From NCBI GenBank assembly GCA_964250755.1, contig CAXUHB010000002.1:62001-126000 (forward strand): 64,000 nucleotides of DNA. Direction: 5' to 3'. Below, one piece after another: positions 29,899 to 38,900 of this stretch. The stretch's first letter is position 1. Each line of letters opens with the position of its first letter. The notes below the pieces were generated by a model. It did no database searches. It had not been told where the DNA came from and saw nothing but the letters and a program-made list of their open reading frames with translations. Position numbers and translations under genes: made by a program. This DNA is from DASWOJ01 sp964250755. Its GTDB lineage: Bacteria > Pseudomonadota > Alphaproteobacteria > Acetobacterales > Acetobacteraceae.

Positions 29899-31056
29899 TC
29901 AGTCCGCCGCGTCTGCCACCTGGGACGCCGTGCCCTTGCCGGGCTTGGCGTGCTTCAGCTCCGCCATCTTGTCCTGCACGTGCCGGCTGAACACGAACTC
30001 CGCCGGGCGCTGCTTGGACAGGTCAATCTCAGGCGCCATCGGACCCGTCAGCTTCGGGCCGCGCAGGGCCGTCATCATCGTCTTCACCGGGGACTTCACG
30101 GCGTCCATCACCGCCGTGCTCTCGTAGCCCGAATGCACCATGCAGTCCGCGCACTTCTCGTAGTTGCCGGTGCCGTACTTGTCCCAGTCGGTGCTGTCCA
30201 TCAGCTCCTTGTAGGTCTTCGTGTAGCCCTCCCCCAGCAGGTAGCAGGGCCGCTGCCACCCGAACACGTTGCGCGTCGGCTTGCCCCAGGGGGTGCAGGT
30301 GTAGTTCTCGTTGCCGGCCAGAAAGCTCATGAACAAGGGGGACTGCGTGAACTTCCAGCCCTTGCCCTTGCCGTAGGTCAGGATGTCCCGGAACAGCTGC
30401 TTGGTCTTCTGGCGGGACAGGAAGTGCGCCTGGTCCGGCGCACGCTCATACGCGTAGCCCGGCGAGGTCATGATCCCGTCCACGCCCATCGCCATCACGT
30501 CGTCGAAGAACTTGCCCACCCGCTCCGGCTGCGCGCCGTCGAACAGGGTGCAGTTGATGCTGACGCGGAAGCCCCGGCGTTTGGCCTCCTTAATGGCCGC
30601 CACGGCGCGGTCGTAGGTGCCCTCCTGGCTCACGGCGCGGTCGTGCATCTCCCGGTCGCCGTCCAGGTGAACGTCCCACGAGAAGTCGGGATGGGGCGTA
30701 TAGTCGTCCATCTTCTTCTCAAGCAGCAGGGCGTTGGTGCAGAGGTAGATGAACTTCTTGCGCGCCAGCAGGCCGCGCACGATCTCCGGCATCTCCTTGT
30801 GCAGCAGCGGCTCCCCGCCGGCGATGCTGACGACGGGGGCGCCGCACTCGTCAGCGGCGGCCAGGGCGTCGGCGACGGACAGGCGCTGGTTCAGGATCGG
30901 CGCGGGGTAGTCAATCTTGCCGCAGCCGGAGCACGCCAGGTTGCAGCGGAACAGCGGCTCCAGCATCAGCACCAGGGGGTAGCGCTTGCGGCCCAGCACA
31001 TGCTGCTTGACCACGTAGGCGCCTACGCGCGCCACCTGCCTCATCGGAACGGACAT
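29899..31056 (-). CDS. hpnH: hopanoid biosynthesis radical SAM protein HpnH (adenosylhopane synthase)
   Basis: Joins a 5'-deoxyadenosyl group to diploptene to give adenosylhopane, the first step of C35 hopanoid side-chain building. 385 residues. The radical SAM cluster motif CNLACSGCGK is at about residue 38, followed by SIAGGEPLLHKEMPEI and the substrate-region motifs WDVHLDGDREMHD and TSPGYAYERAPDQ. CADCMVHSGYES near the C-terminus is typical of HpnH. Start ATG at 31054-31056 with GAGGGAG upstream. It lies 17 bases after ispH on the same strand, linking isoprenoid supply and hopanoid modification. Confidence 0.95.
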   Translation of the reverse strand: MSVPMRQVARVGAYVVKQHVLGRKRYPLVLMLEPLFRCNLACSGCGKIDYPAPILNQRLSVADALAAADECGAPVVSIAGGEPLLHKEMPEIVRGLLARKKFIYLCTNALLLEKKMDDYTPHPDFSWDVHLDGDREMHDRAVSQEGTYDRAVAAIKEAKRRGFRVSINCTLFDGAQPERVGKFFDDVMAMGVDGIMTSPGYAYERAPDQAHFLSRQKTKQLFRDILTYGKGKGWKFTQSPLFMSFLAGNENYTCTPWGKPTRNVFGWQRPCYLLGEGYTKTYKELMDSTDWDKYGTGNYEKCADCMVHSGYESTAVMDAVKSPVKTMMTALRGPKLTGPMAPEIDLSKQRPAEFVFSRHVQDKMAELKHAKPGKGTASQVADAAD

Positions 31057-31073
31057 ATGTTGGCTCCCTCGGC

Positions 31074-31997
31074 CTAGCTCAGCTCGGCCGGAAACTTGAA
31101 CTTCACGTCTTCGGCGACACCGGGCAGCAGGGACACCTGCACGTCCCGCATCCGGCGTAGACCCTCCAGCACGCCCTGGACCAGCATCTCCGGCGCGCTG
31201 GCGCCGGCCGTCAGGCCTACGGTATTCACGCCCGAGAACCACTCCGGTTGCAACGCGCTGGCATCGTCTATCAGGTAGCTGGGCTTGCCAAGCTCCTGCC
31301 CGATCTCCCGCAGGCGGTTGCTGTTGCTGCTGTTGCGCGATCCCACGACCAGGATCACGTCCACCTGCTTGGCCAAGTCATGCACGGCCTGCTGGCGGTT
31401 CTGCGTGGCGTAGCAGATGTCGCGCACGTCCGGGCCGACGATGGCGGGGAACCGGGCCTTGAGCGCGCTGATGATGCCGCGGGTGTCGTCCACCGACAGC
31501 GTCGTCTGCGTGACGTAGGCCAGGCGGTCCGGGGTGCCGACCTGCAGGGTGGCGACGTCGGCGACTGTCTGCACGAGGTGAACGGGGCCGGGAATCTGGC
31601 CGATGGTGCCCTCGACCTCGGCATGGCCGGCATGGCCGACCAGCACGATCTCGCGGTCCTGGGCGGCGTAGCGGCGGCCTTCCTGATGCACCTTGGCGAC
31701 CAGCGGGCAGGTCGCGTCTATGACGGGCAGGCGACGCTCCTTGGCCAGCTCCTCGACGCGCTTGGCGACTCCATGCGCGCTGAACACCGTCATCGCCCCC
31801 GGCGGAATTTCGTCCAGCTCGTCCACGAACACGGCGCCGCGGGTACGGAGGTCCTCGACGACATGCCGGTTATGCACGATCTCGTGACGGACATAGATCG
31901 GCGGGCCGAACTTGGCCAATGCCCGTTCCACGATCTCTATCGCCCTCTCCACGCCGGCGCAGAACCCTCGGGGCTGGGCCAAGACGACACGCATCAT
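31074..31997 (-). CDS. ispH: 4-hydroxy-3-methylbut-2-enyl diphosphate reductase
   Basis: The final enzyme of the MEP pathway; an iron-sulfur protein that yields IPP and DMAPP. 307 residues. The three cluster cysteines are in QPRGFCAGV, DATCPLVAKVH and DICYATQNRQ. Also present are FSAHGV, VVGSRNSSNSNRL and GLTAGASAPE. Start ATG at 31995-31997 with GGAGG 8 bases before it; an ATG 3 bases later is the alternative. Directly upstream of hpnH (17-base gap), so the two are probably one operon. Confidence 0.96.
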   Translation of the reverse strand: MMRVVLAQPRGFCAGVERAIEIVERALAKFGPPIYVRHEIVHNRHVVEDLRTRGAVFVDELDEIPPGAMTVFSAHGVAKRVEELAKERRLPVIDATCPLVAKVHQEGRRYAAQDREIVLVGHAGHAEVEGTIGQIPGPVHLVQTVADVATLQVGTPDRLAYVTQTTLSVDDTRGIISALKARFPAIVGPDVRDICYATQNRQQAVHDLAKQVDVILVVGSRNSSNSNRLREIGQELGKPSYLIDDASALQPEWFSGVNTVGLTAGASAPEMLVQGVLEGLRRMRDVQVSLLPGVAEDVKFKFPAELS

Positions 31998-32470
31998 CCA
32001 ATCAACCTCCAAGACCCGCTCCGGCATCGCACAGGCTGAGCCAACCGCCAACGCAGGTGCAGCAATGGCCAGCTTACCGCATCTATGCCTTGGGAACGCG
32101 GGGGTGTGCCCTATCGCCCATGACTGTGGCCTTCATGCCACAACTTGCCTGGACGGGCGCGGCGGTATGGCACAGCGCCTCCGCGTTGGGTAGTGTTGCG
32201 GACTGTCACAGAGGTTGGCGAGGCATTTCAGGCCGATGCGGGCCTGGGCTACAAGTTCATCCAAGGTTGCGTCGTGCAGGCGCGCTCCGCCGGTGCCGCC
32301 CCGTTCAGGGGCCGGTGTTGCCCTCTGCGGAGGGACGTGGTTCTTCCCGCGCCTGATGGGCGCCGGGCCATGCACCAGCCGGGGCCGCCTGAGACGACTG
32401 GTGCCATAACACAGACGCCGCACGGGCTGGACGGGATCCGGCCTGCCATGCGGGGGAGCAGATCAGACCC
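31998..32470. other. divergent intergenic region ispH / dxs
   Basis: 473 bases between divergent ispH and dxs, so both promoters should be here. Short open frames occur but lack codon bias, motifs or ribosome-binding sites. I see no riboswitch fold, repeat or recognisable operator. Confidence 0.45.
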
Positions 32471-34417
32471 ATGAATGCGAGCATCCAGCTCCCAGGCCGC
32501 CCTGCCACTCCGGTGCTCGACCGCGTCCGCACGCCGGCCGACCTCCGCAACTTCTCGGTCGAGCAGCTGCGCCAGGTCGCCGACGAGCTGCGGGCCGAGA
32601 CGGTGGACGTCGTCAGCACGACGGGTGGGCACCTGGGCGCATCGCTTGGCGTCGTCGAGCTGACGGTGGCGCTGCACGCCGTGTTCGACACCCCGCGCGA
32701 CCGGCTGCTGTGGGACGTGGGCCACCAGGCGTATCCGCACAAGATACTGACGGGCCGCCGCGACCGCATCCGCACCCTGCGCCAGCCCGGCGGCCTGTCC
32801 GGCTTCACCCGCCGCAGCGAGAGCGAGTACGACCCCTTCGGCGCCGCGCACAGCAGCACCAGCATCTCCGCCGGGCTGGGCATGGCGGTCGCGCACGACC
32901 TGCTGGGGCAGGAGGGGCGGCACGTCGTGTCCGTCATCGGCGACGGCGCCATGAGCGCGGGGATGGCTTACGAGGCCATGAACAACGCGGGCGCGCGGAA
33001 GGGCCGCCTGCTGGTGATCCTGAACGACAACGACATGAGCATCGCGCCGCCCGTGGGCGCCATGAGCGCCTACCTGTCGCGCCTCATCAGCAGCCGGTCG
33101 TTCCTGAACCTCCGCGACCTGGCCGCCCGGATGGCCAAGCACTTCCCCAAGGGCCTGGAGCGCACGGCGCGGCGGGCGGAGGAGTATGCCCGCGGGATAC
33201 TCACGGGCGGCACCTTGTTCGAGGAGATGGGCTTCTACTACGTCGGCCCGATTGACGGCCACAACCTGGACCACCTGCTGCCGGTGCTGCGGAACCTGCG
33301 CGAGGCCGAGGAGGCCGGGCCGATCCTGCTGCACGTCATCACCAAGAAGGGCCACGGCTACGCCCCGGCCGAAGCGTCGCCGGACAAGTATCACGGCGTC
33401 AGCAAGTTCAACGTCATCACGGGGGAGCAGGCCAAGGCGCCGCCGGGGCCGCCGCAATACACCCGCGTCTTCGCCGACGCGCTGATCGCAGAGGCCGAGG
33501 CGGATTCGCGCATCGTCGCCATCACGGCCGCCATGCCCAGCGGCACCGGGCTGGACCGCTTCGCCAAGCGCTTCCCGGACCGCACCTTCGACGTGGGCAT
33601 CGCCGAGCAGCACGCCGTGACCTTTGCCGCCGGCATGGCGACGGAGGGAATGAAGCCCTACTGCGCCATCTACAGCACCTTCCTGCAGCGGGCCTACGAC
33701 CAAGTCGTGCATGACGTGGTGCTGCAAGGGCTGCCCGTCCGGTTCGGCATAGACCGCGCCGGGCTGGTGGGGGCGGACGGCGCGACGCACGCCGGCAGCT
33801 TCGACCTCGCCTACCTCGGCTGCCTGCCCGGCATCGTGCTGATGGCGCCCTCGGACGAGGTCGAGCTGATGCACATGGTCGCCACCTCCGCCATCATAGA
33901 CGATCAGCCCAGCGCCGTCCGCTATCCGCGGGGCGAAGGCACCGGGCTGGACCTGCCGGCGCGCGGCACGCCGCTGCCGGTCGGGCGCGGGCGCATCCTG
34001 CGGGAAGGCTCGTCGGTCGCCATCCTCAGCCTCGGCACCCGCTTGGCCGAGAGCTTGCGGGCGGCAGACGAGCTGCAGACGCGGGGCCTATCCACCACCG
34101 TTGCCGACGCCCGGTTCGCCAAGCCGTTCGACACCGCGATGGTCGAGCAGCTGGCCCGGCACCATGCCGTCCTGGTCGTGGTCGAGGAGGGCAGCATGGG
34201 CGGCTTCGGCGCGCACGTGCTGCAGCACCTGGCCATGCGCGGCCTGCTGGACGGCGGCGTGAAGGTCCGCAGCATGACGCTGCCGGACACCTTCATTGAC
34301 CACAACACCCCTGCCGCGCAGATCATCGAGGCGAAGCTGGGCGCCAAGGACATCGTGGCGACGGTGATGAACGCCCTGGGCCAGCAGGGCACGGCGCGCG
34401 GGGCGGACGCGGGATGA
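32471..34417 (+). CDS. dxs: 1-deoxy-D-xylulose-5-phosphate synthase
   Basis: The thiamine-diphosphate enzyme that makes DXP from pyruvate and glyceraldehyde-3-phosphate, the entry step of the MEP pathway. 648 residues, family-like. N-terminal TTGGHLGASLGVVELTVALH and WDVGHQAYPHKILTGR; ThDP motif GDGAMSAGMAYEAMNNAG ending in NDNDMSI; the transketolase pyrimidine-binding part has GIAEQHAVTFAAGMA; the C-terminus has EEGSMGGFGAHVLQ. Start ATG at 32471. The stop overlaps the hpnM start (ATGA), tying precursor supply to the hopanoid genes that follow. Confidence 0.97.
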   Translation: MNASIQLPGRPATPVLDRVRTPADLRNFSVEQLRQVADELRAETVDVVSTTGGHLGASLGVVELTVALHAVFDTPRDRLLWDVGHQAYPHKILTGRRDRIRTLRQPGGLSGFTRRSESEYDPFGAAHSSTSISAGLGMAVAHDLLGQEGRHVVSVIGDGAMSAGMAYEAMNNAGARKGRLLVILNDNDMSIAPPVGAMSAYLSRLISSRSFLNLRDLAARMAKHFPKGLERTARRAEEYARGILTGGTLFEEMGFYYVGPIDGHNLDHLLPVLRNLREAEEAGPILLHVITKKGHGYAPAEASPDKYHGVSKFNVITGEQAKAPPGPPQYTRVFADALIAEAEADSRIVAITAAMPSGTGLDRFAKRFPDRTFDVGIAEQHAVTFAAGMATEGMKPYCAIYSTFLQRAYDQVVHDVVLQGLPVRFGIDRAGLVGADGATHAGSFDLAYLGCLPGIVLMAPSDEVELMHMVATSAIIDDQPSAVRYPRGEGTGLDLPARGTPLPVGRGRILREGSSVAILSLGTRLAESLRAADELQTRGLSTTVADARFAKPFDTAMVEQLARHHAVLVVVEEGSMGGFGAHVLQHLAMRGLLDGGVKVRSMTLPDTFIDHNTPAAQIIEAKLGAKDIVATVMNALGQQGTARGADAG

Positions 34418-35043
34418 CGCGCTGGTCCCGACGCGCCGCCCTGGCGCTCCCGGTCCTGGCGCCGGGCGTCCTTGCCTCTCTTGGCGCCCGTGCCGCCGAC
34501 CCCGACGCGGCTGCGCCGATCGCGGCGCTGAACGCCGGGCTGATCCAGGCGATGCGGTCCGGCAAGGCCGCGCCGTTCCCGCAACGCTTCGCGGCGCTGG
34601 CGCCGGTGGTGGACCGGGCCTTCGACTTTGGCGCGACCTTGCAGGCGGTGGTCGGGCCGCGCTGGGCCGGGCTGCCGCCGGTGCAGCAGTCGCAGCTGCT
34701 GGACGTGTTCCGCCGCTACACCGTCGCCACCTACGTCGCCAACTTCGACAGCTTCGGCGGGGAGAGGCTGGACGTGCTGCCGGAGTCGCGCAGCATCGGC
34801 GCGGACCAGGTGGTGGCGACGCAGATCGTCCCCGCCGGCGGCTCGCCCACCCGCATTGACTACGTGATGCGGCGCGGCCCGGCGGGCTGGAAGGCCGTGG
34901 ATGTCTATTTGAACGCCACCATCAGCCAGGTCGCGGTGCAGCGGTCCGACTTCCGCTCGTTGCTGGGCACGGGCGACGCCGGGCCGCTGATTGCCAGCCT
35001 GAAACGCAAGATCGCCGACCTGTCCGGCGGAACGCTGTCCTGA
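34414..35043 (+). CDS. hpnM: hopanoid-cluster MlaC/Ttg2D-like periplasmic protein HpnM
   Basis: 209 residues with an export signal MTRWSRRAALALPVLAPGVLA (twin-Arg-like, cleavage near ARAAD). The mature part has the MlaC/toluene-tolerance fold markers: FDFGATLQAVVGPRWAGL, QQSQLLDVFRRYTVATYVANFD and the ending YLNATISQVAVQRSDF. Family members bind lipids in the periplasm. HpnM is the form found in hopanoid clusters and probably helps move hopanoids with HpnN; that role is inferred. It is coupled to dxs by a 4-base overlap. Confidence 0.88.
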   Translation: MTRWSRRAALALPVLAPGVLASLGARAADPDAAAPIAALNAGLIQAMRSGKAAPFPQRFAALAPVVDRAFDFGATLQAVVGPRWAGLPPVQQSQLLDVFRRYTVATYVANFDSFGGERLDVLPESRSIGADQVVATQIVPAGGSPTRIDYVMRRGPAGWKAVDVYLNATISQVAVQRSDFRSLLGTGDAGPLIASLKRKIADLSGGTLS

Positions 35044-35070
35044 CCGCCGCCTGCTGACCCGGAGCATCGC

Positions 35071-36282
35071 TTGATAGACCCAGCATCCGCCGTCCTGGCC
35101 GGCATGACAGCAGCCGGCATGGCCCAATCGGCGGCGGGATGGGCGCTGGTCCGGCGGTTCAGCCGCCAGCGCCATGTTGCGCCCGCGCTCAGGCCGCCCG
35201 TGACGGTGCTGAAGCCCTTGCACGGCGACGAGCCGCTGCTGGAGGAGGCTCTGGCCAGCTACTGCGTGCAGGCCTATCCCGATTTCCAGCTCGTGTTCGG
35301 CGTCCAGGACGCCGCGGACCCGGCGTTGCGCGTGCTGGACCGCCTGCGGGCGCGGTTCCCGGACGTGGACATCGCGGTCGTGGTGGACCCCACGCCGCAC
35401 GGCGCGAACCGCAAGGTGGCGAACCTCATCAACATGCTGCCCTATGCGCGGCATGACGTGCTGGTGATCGCCGACAGCGACATACACGCCGCGCCGGACT
35501 ACCTGGACAGCCTGGTGGGCAGCCTGGCCGCGCCGGGGGTGGGACTGGTGACGACGCTGTATGCCGGCCTGCCGGCAGGCGGCACGCTGACGGGCAAGCT
35601 GGGGGCGGCAGGGATCAACCACGCCTTCCTGCCCGGCGCGCTGCTGGCCCGTGCGATGGGCCGGCAGGACTGCATGGGCGCCACGATGGCCCTGCGCCGG
35701 GACACGCTGGACCGCATCGGCGGGCTGCACGCCCTGTCCGGCCACCTGGCTGATGATGCCGTGCTGGGCCGGCTGGTGCGTGCCCGCGGCCTGGGCGTCG
35801 CGCTGGCCGGCACCGTGCCGGCCACGACCGTGCCCGAGACGCAGATGCCCGCCCTGTTTCAGCACGAGCTGCGCTGGGCGCGCACGATCCAGTCCCTCGT
35901 GCCGGTCGAGTTCGCGCTGTCTGCCGTGCAACATCCGCTGTTCTGGTCTGCGGCGCTGGTGGGCGTGACCGGGGGGGATGCCTGGTCCCTGCTGGTGTTT
36001 GCCTTGGCCTGGGCGGTGCGCGGCGCATCGGCAGCCGGGGTGGAGCGGCACTTGGGCCTTGCGCCCAGCCTGTCCTTCTGGCTTCTGCCGTTGCGCGACC
36101 TATTTTCGGTGACGGTCCTGCTATCCAGCTACTGGACCGACCGGGTGGCGTGGCGCGGCCAGACCCTGCGCGCGACCCGTCCGGTGCCGGCGGGCCGCGC
36201 CCGGCCCCGGGCGAGCCTGTCCGGCGCCGGCCTGTCCAGCGCCAGCCTATCCGCGCCCAGCCTTTCTCCCACCAAGGGATGA
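35071..36282 (+). CDS. hpnI: hopanoid glycosyltransferase HpnI
   Basis: A family 2 glycosyltransferase that adds N-acetylglucosamine to bacteriohopanetetrol. 403 residues. N-terminal membrane helix; VTVLKPLHGDEPLLEEALASYC at about residues 45-66; DxD motif in VIADSDIHAAPDY; ELRWARTIQ (Q/RxxRW-like) near residue 268; then hydrophobic segments (ALVGVTGGDAWSLLVFALAW, FWLLPLRDLFSVTVLL). The C-terminal tail repeats SLS/GLS units (LSGAGLSSASLSAPSLS), an unusual Ser-rich end. Start TTG at 35071 with GGAGC upstream. Followed 7 bases later by hpnJ. Confidence 0.93.
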   Translation: MIDPASAVLAGMTAAGMAQSAAGWALVRRFSRQRHVAPALRPPVTVLKPLHGDEPLLEEALASYCVQAYPDFQLVFGVQDAADPALRVLDRLRARFPDVDIAVVVDPTPHGANRKVANLINMLPYARHDVLVIADSDIHAAPDYLDSLVGSLAAPGVGLVTTLYAGLPAGGTLTGKLGAAGINHAFLPGALLARAMGRQDCMGATMALRRDTLDRIGGLHALSGHLADDAVLGRLVRARGLGVALAGTVPATTVPETQMPALFQHELRWARTIQSLVPVEFALSAVQHPLFWSAALVGVTGGDAWSLLVFALAWAVRGASAAGVERHLGLAPSLSFWLLPLRDLFSVTVLLSSYWTDRVAWRGQTLRATRPVPAGRARPRASLSGAGLSSASLSAPSLSPTKG

Positions 36283-36289
36283 CATTGCC

Positions 36290-37720
36290 ATGATGAAGAC
36301 CCTGTTCCTGCAGCCGCCCTCGTTCGGCGGATTCGATGGCGGCGCCGGGTCGCGGTATCAGGCGAAGCGGGAGATCAAGTCGTTCTGGTATCCTACCTGG
36401 CTGGCGCAGCCCGCCGCCCTGGTGCCCGGCAGCAAGCTGATTGATGCGCCGCCGGCCCGTATGGGCATGGAGCCGGTGCTGGCCGCCGCCAAGCAGCACG
36501 AGCTTTGCGTGATACACACCAGTACTCCCAGCTTCGCATCGGACGTGAAGGTGGCCCAGGCGCTGAAGGACGCGAACCCCGCGCTCAAGATCGGCTTCGT
36601 CGGCGCCAAGGTCGCCGTGCAGCCTGGCGACAGCCTGGCCGCGGCGCCCGTCATAGACTTCGTGGCCCGCAACGAGTTCGACTTCACCTGCCTTGAGGTG
36701 GCGGAAGGCCGGGACTTCGCTGACGTGGACGGCATCAGCTACCGGGATCGCCGGGGCGAGGTCGTGCACAACCGGGACCGCGAAATCCTGGAGGACATGG
36801 ACAAGCTGCCCTTCGTCAGCGACGTGTACAAGCGCGACCTGCGGATCGAGGACTACTTCATCGGCTACCTGATGCACCCCTACCTCAGCATCTACACCGG
36901 GCGCGGCTGCAAGAGCCGCTGCACCTTCTGCCTGTGGCCGCAGACGGTGGGCGGCCACCGCTACCGCGTCCGCAGCCCGGAGCACGTCGCGGCCGAGATC
37001 AAGCAGGCCATGCGGGACTTCCCACAGGTCAAGGAATTCTTCTTCGACGACGACACCTTCACCGACAACCTGCCGCGGGCCGAGGCGATTGCGCGCGAGC
37101 TGGGCAAGCTGGGCGTCACCTGGTCCTGCAACGCCAAGGCGAACGTGCCGCGCAAGACGCTGGAGGTGCTCAAGGCCAACGGCCTGCGCCTGTTGCTGGT
37201 GGGCTACGAGAGCGGCAACCAGCAGATCCTGCACAACATCAAGAAGGGCCTGCTGGTGGATGTCGCCCGCAAGTTCACGAAGGACTGCCACGAGCTGGGC
37301 ATCAAGATACATGGGACCTTCATCCTCGGCCTGCCCGGGGAGAACAAGGAAACCATCGAGGAGACGATCAAGTATGCCGTGGAGCTGAACCCGCACACGA
37401 TGCAGGTGTCGCTCGCCGCGCCCTACCCAGGCACCTACCTGTATGACCAGGCCGTGCAGAACGGCTGGCTGGACGCCGCCAACGCCGAGCTGATTGACGA
37501 GCGCGGCGTGCAGATCGCCCCTCTGCACTACCCCGGCATCCTGAGCCACACGGAGATTTTCGACAGCGTGGAGGCGTTCTACAAGCGCTTCTACTTCCGC
37601 GCGCCGAAGATCGCCTCCATCGTCGGAGAGATGGTCCGCAGCCCGCAGATGATGAAGCGGCGGCTGCGGGAAGGGGTGGAGTTCTTCCAGTTCCTGCGCG
37701 AGCGCAACACGGCGGCTTGA
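36290..37720 (+). CDS. hpnJ: hopanoid biosynthesis radical SAM protein HpnJ (BHT cyclitol ether formation)
   Basis: Contracts the glucosamine ring of glucosaminyl-BHT to the cyclitol ether. 476 residues. The N-terminal B12-binding-like domain spans about residues 1-160. The radical SAM motif CKSRCTFCLWPQ is at about residue 204, followed by FFFDDDTFTDN, GYESGNQQIL and HGTFILGLPGENKETIE. The head MMKTLFLQPPSFGGFDGGAGSR is characteristic of HpnJ. The order hpnI-hpnJ-hpnK fits the pathway: sugar transfer, deacetylation by HpnK, ring contraction by HpnJ. A dispersed repeat separates it from hpnK. Confidence 0.95.
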   Translation: MMKTLFLQPPSFGGFDGGAGSRYQAKREIKSFWYPTWLAQPAALVPGSKLIDAPPARMGMEPVLAAAKQHELCVIHTSTPSFASDVKVAQALKDANPALKIGFVGAKVAVQPGDSLAAAPVIDFVARNEFDFTCLEVAEGRDFADVDGISYRDRRGEVVHNRDREILEDMDKLPFVSDVYKRDLRIEDYFIGYLMHPYLSIYTGRGCKSRCTFCLWPQTVGGHRYRVRSPEHVAAEIKQAMRDFPQVKEFFFDDDTFTDNLPRAEAIARELGKLGVTWSCNAKANVPRKTLEVLKANGLRLLLVGYESGNQQILHNIKKGLLVDVARKFTKDCHELGIKIHGTFILGLPGENKETIEETIKYAVELNPHTMQVSLAAPYPGTYLYDQAVQNGWLDAANAELIDERGVQIAPLHYPGILSHTEIFDSVEAFYKRFYFRAPKIASIVGEMVRSPQMMKRRLREGVEFFQFLRERNTAA

Positions 37721-37740
37721 CGGAGGGGGGCTGCGTTGCC

Positions 37741-37897
37741 CTGCTCCCCTCTCCCTCCAGGAGAGGGTCGGGGCGAGGAAAGCCGCAAGGGCTGGACTTG
37801 GCCAACCTAGGACCACCGCCTCTCGCCAGGCCGAACAAGGTGCGTGCGGTCTCCCTCACCCTGGCCCTTTTCCGGAGGGAGAGGGAGAAGCAAGCGG
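37741..37897. repeat. dispersed inverted-repeat element, copy 2
   Basis: Left arm CTGCTCCCCTCTCCCTCCAG, then GGAGAGGGTCGGGGCGAGG; right arm CTCCCTCACCCTGGCCC then TCCGGAGGGAGAGGGAGAAG. It fills the hpnJ-hpnK gap. Its spacer shares TTGGCCAAC and GGACCAC with the spacer of copy 4 (46335-46481), so the whole unit, not only the arms, is related. Confidence 0.85.
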
Positions 37898-37904
37898 CCC
37901 TTCC

Positions 37905-38744
37905 ATGATCCGCCGCGTGATCCTGTCCGCCGACGATTTCGGCCTGTCCGTAGGCGTCAACGAGGCCGTCGAGCAGGCCCATCGCACGGGCTTGCTGTCC
38001 ACCGCCAGCCTGATGGTCGCCGGCCCTGCCGCTGCGGACGCGGTGCGGCGGGCGCGGGCGATGCCGGGCTTACGGGTCGGGCTGCACCTCGTCGTCATCG
38101 AGGGGCCGGCCGCCGATCCCGGCACCGCGCCGGACTTGGTGGACGCCGCCGGGCAGTTCCCGTCCGACCAGTTGCGGCTGGGCGTCCGCTACTTTGCCCG
38201 GCCCGCGATCCGGCGCCAGCTCCGCCAGGAGATTCGCGCCCAGTATCGCGCCTTCGCCGCCACCGGGATGCGGCTGGACCACGCCAACGCGCACAAGCAC
38301 ATGCACCTGCATCCCACGGTGGGCCGCATGATGATCGAGGAAGGGCGCGCATACGGCCTGCCCGCCTTGCGCATCCCGGCGGAGCCGCCCGCCGTCATGG
38401 CGGCGCTCGGCGTTCCGCAGGGGCCGGGGGATCGCGCCCTGTTCGCCTGGACGCGGCTGCTGCGCTGGCAGGCACGGCACGCCGGCCTGCGCACGAACGG
38501 CCACGCCTTCGGGATCGCCTGGAGCGGCCACATGACGGCCAGCCGGCTGTTGGCGTTGGCGCCGCACCTTCCGACGGGCCTGTCGGAACTCTACTTCCAT
38601 CCTGCCACGCACAAGGACGCCCTGCTGACCCGGCTGATGCCGAATTACGAGCACGAAGCGGAACTGGCCGCCCTATGCGACCCGGCAGTCCGCGGCGCGC
38701 TGGCGCAGGCGGGCGCGCTGCTGACGAACTACGGGGCGGCCTGA
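37905..38744 (+). CDS. hpnK: hopanoid deacetylase HpnK (YdjC/ChbG-like)
   Basis: Removes the acetyl group from N-acetylglucosaminyl-BHT. 279 residues of the YdjC-like polysaccharide deacetylase fold. The N-terminus RRVILSADDFGLSVGVNEAV contains the metal-binding Asp pair (ADDFG); His residues in VGLHLVVIEG and DHANAHKHMHLHP complete the metal site; the C-terminal MPNYEHEAELAAL is family-like. Start ATG at 37905, only 7 bases after repeat copy 2, so its ribosome-binding site (GGAGAGGGAG-like) comes from the repeat arm. Confidence 0.93.
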   Translation: MIRRVILSADDFGLSVGVNEAVEQAHRTGLLSTASLMVAGPAAADAVRRARAMPGLRVGLHLVVIEGPAADPGTAPDLVDAAGQFPSDQLRLGVRYFARPAIRRQLRQEIRAQYRAFAATGMRLDHANAHKHMHLHPTVGRMMIEEGRAYGLPALRIPAEPPAVMAALGVPQGPGDRALFAWTRLLRWQARHAGLRTNGHAFGIAWSGHMTASRLLALAPHLPTGLSELYFHPATHKDALLTRLMPNYEHEAELAALCDPAVRGALAQAGALLTNYGAA

Positions 38745-38857
38745 CCCAGTGCGGCTTCAACCGGCGGCTGCCTCGGCATCCCGACGGGATGCGCACGCAC
38801 CGCGCCCCAGGCCAGCACCAACGCCACGATCATCAACGCGGTCCGCACGAACGCCAT
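38729..38857 (-). CDS. possible small exported peptide (42 aa)
   Basis: A 42-codon ORF (ATG at 38855-38857) with a signal-peptide-like start MAFVRTALMIVALVLAWGAV followed by RAHPVG. It overlaps the end of hpnK on the other strand by 16 bases and lies 43 bases upstream of the hpnN 3' end region. The strong hydrophobic core with an AHP cleavage-like site is the only support. There is no clear ribosome-binding site and no known family. It may be chance. Confidence 0.25.
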   Translation of the reverse strand: MAFVRTALMIVALVLAWGAVRAHPVGMPRQPPVEAALGQAAP

Positions 38858-38900
38858 CGCATCCACCCTGCCCACCGGAAGGCATCCAACACCGTTGATA

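Noticed and set aside
32145..32474. A 109-codon frame before dxs
   Set aside because: No ribosome-binding site, no motif, and overlap with the dxs start; it is likely part of the divergent promoter region.
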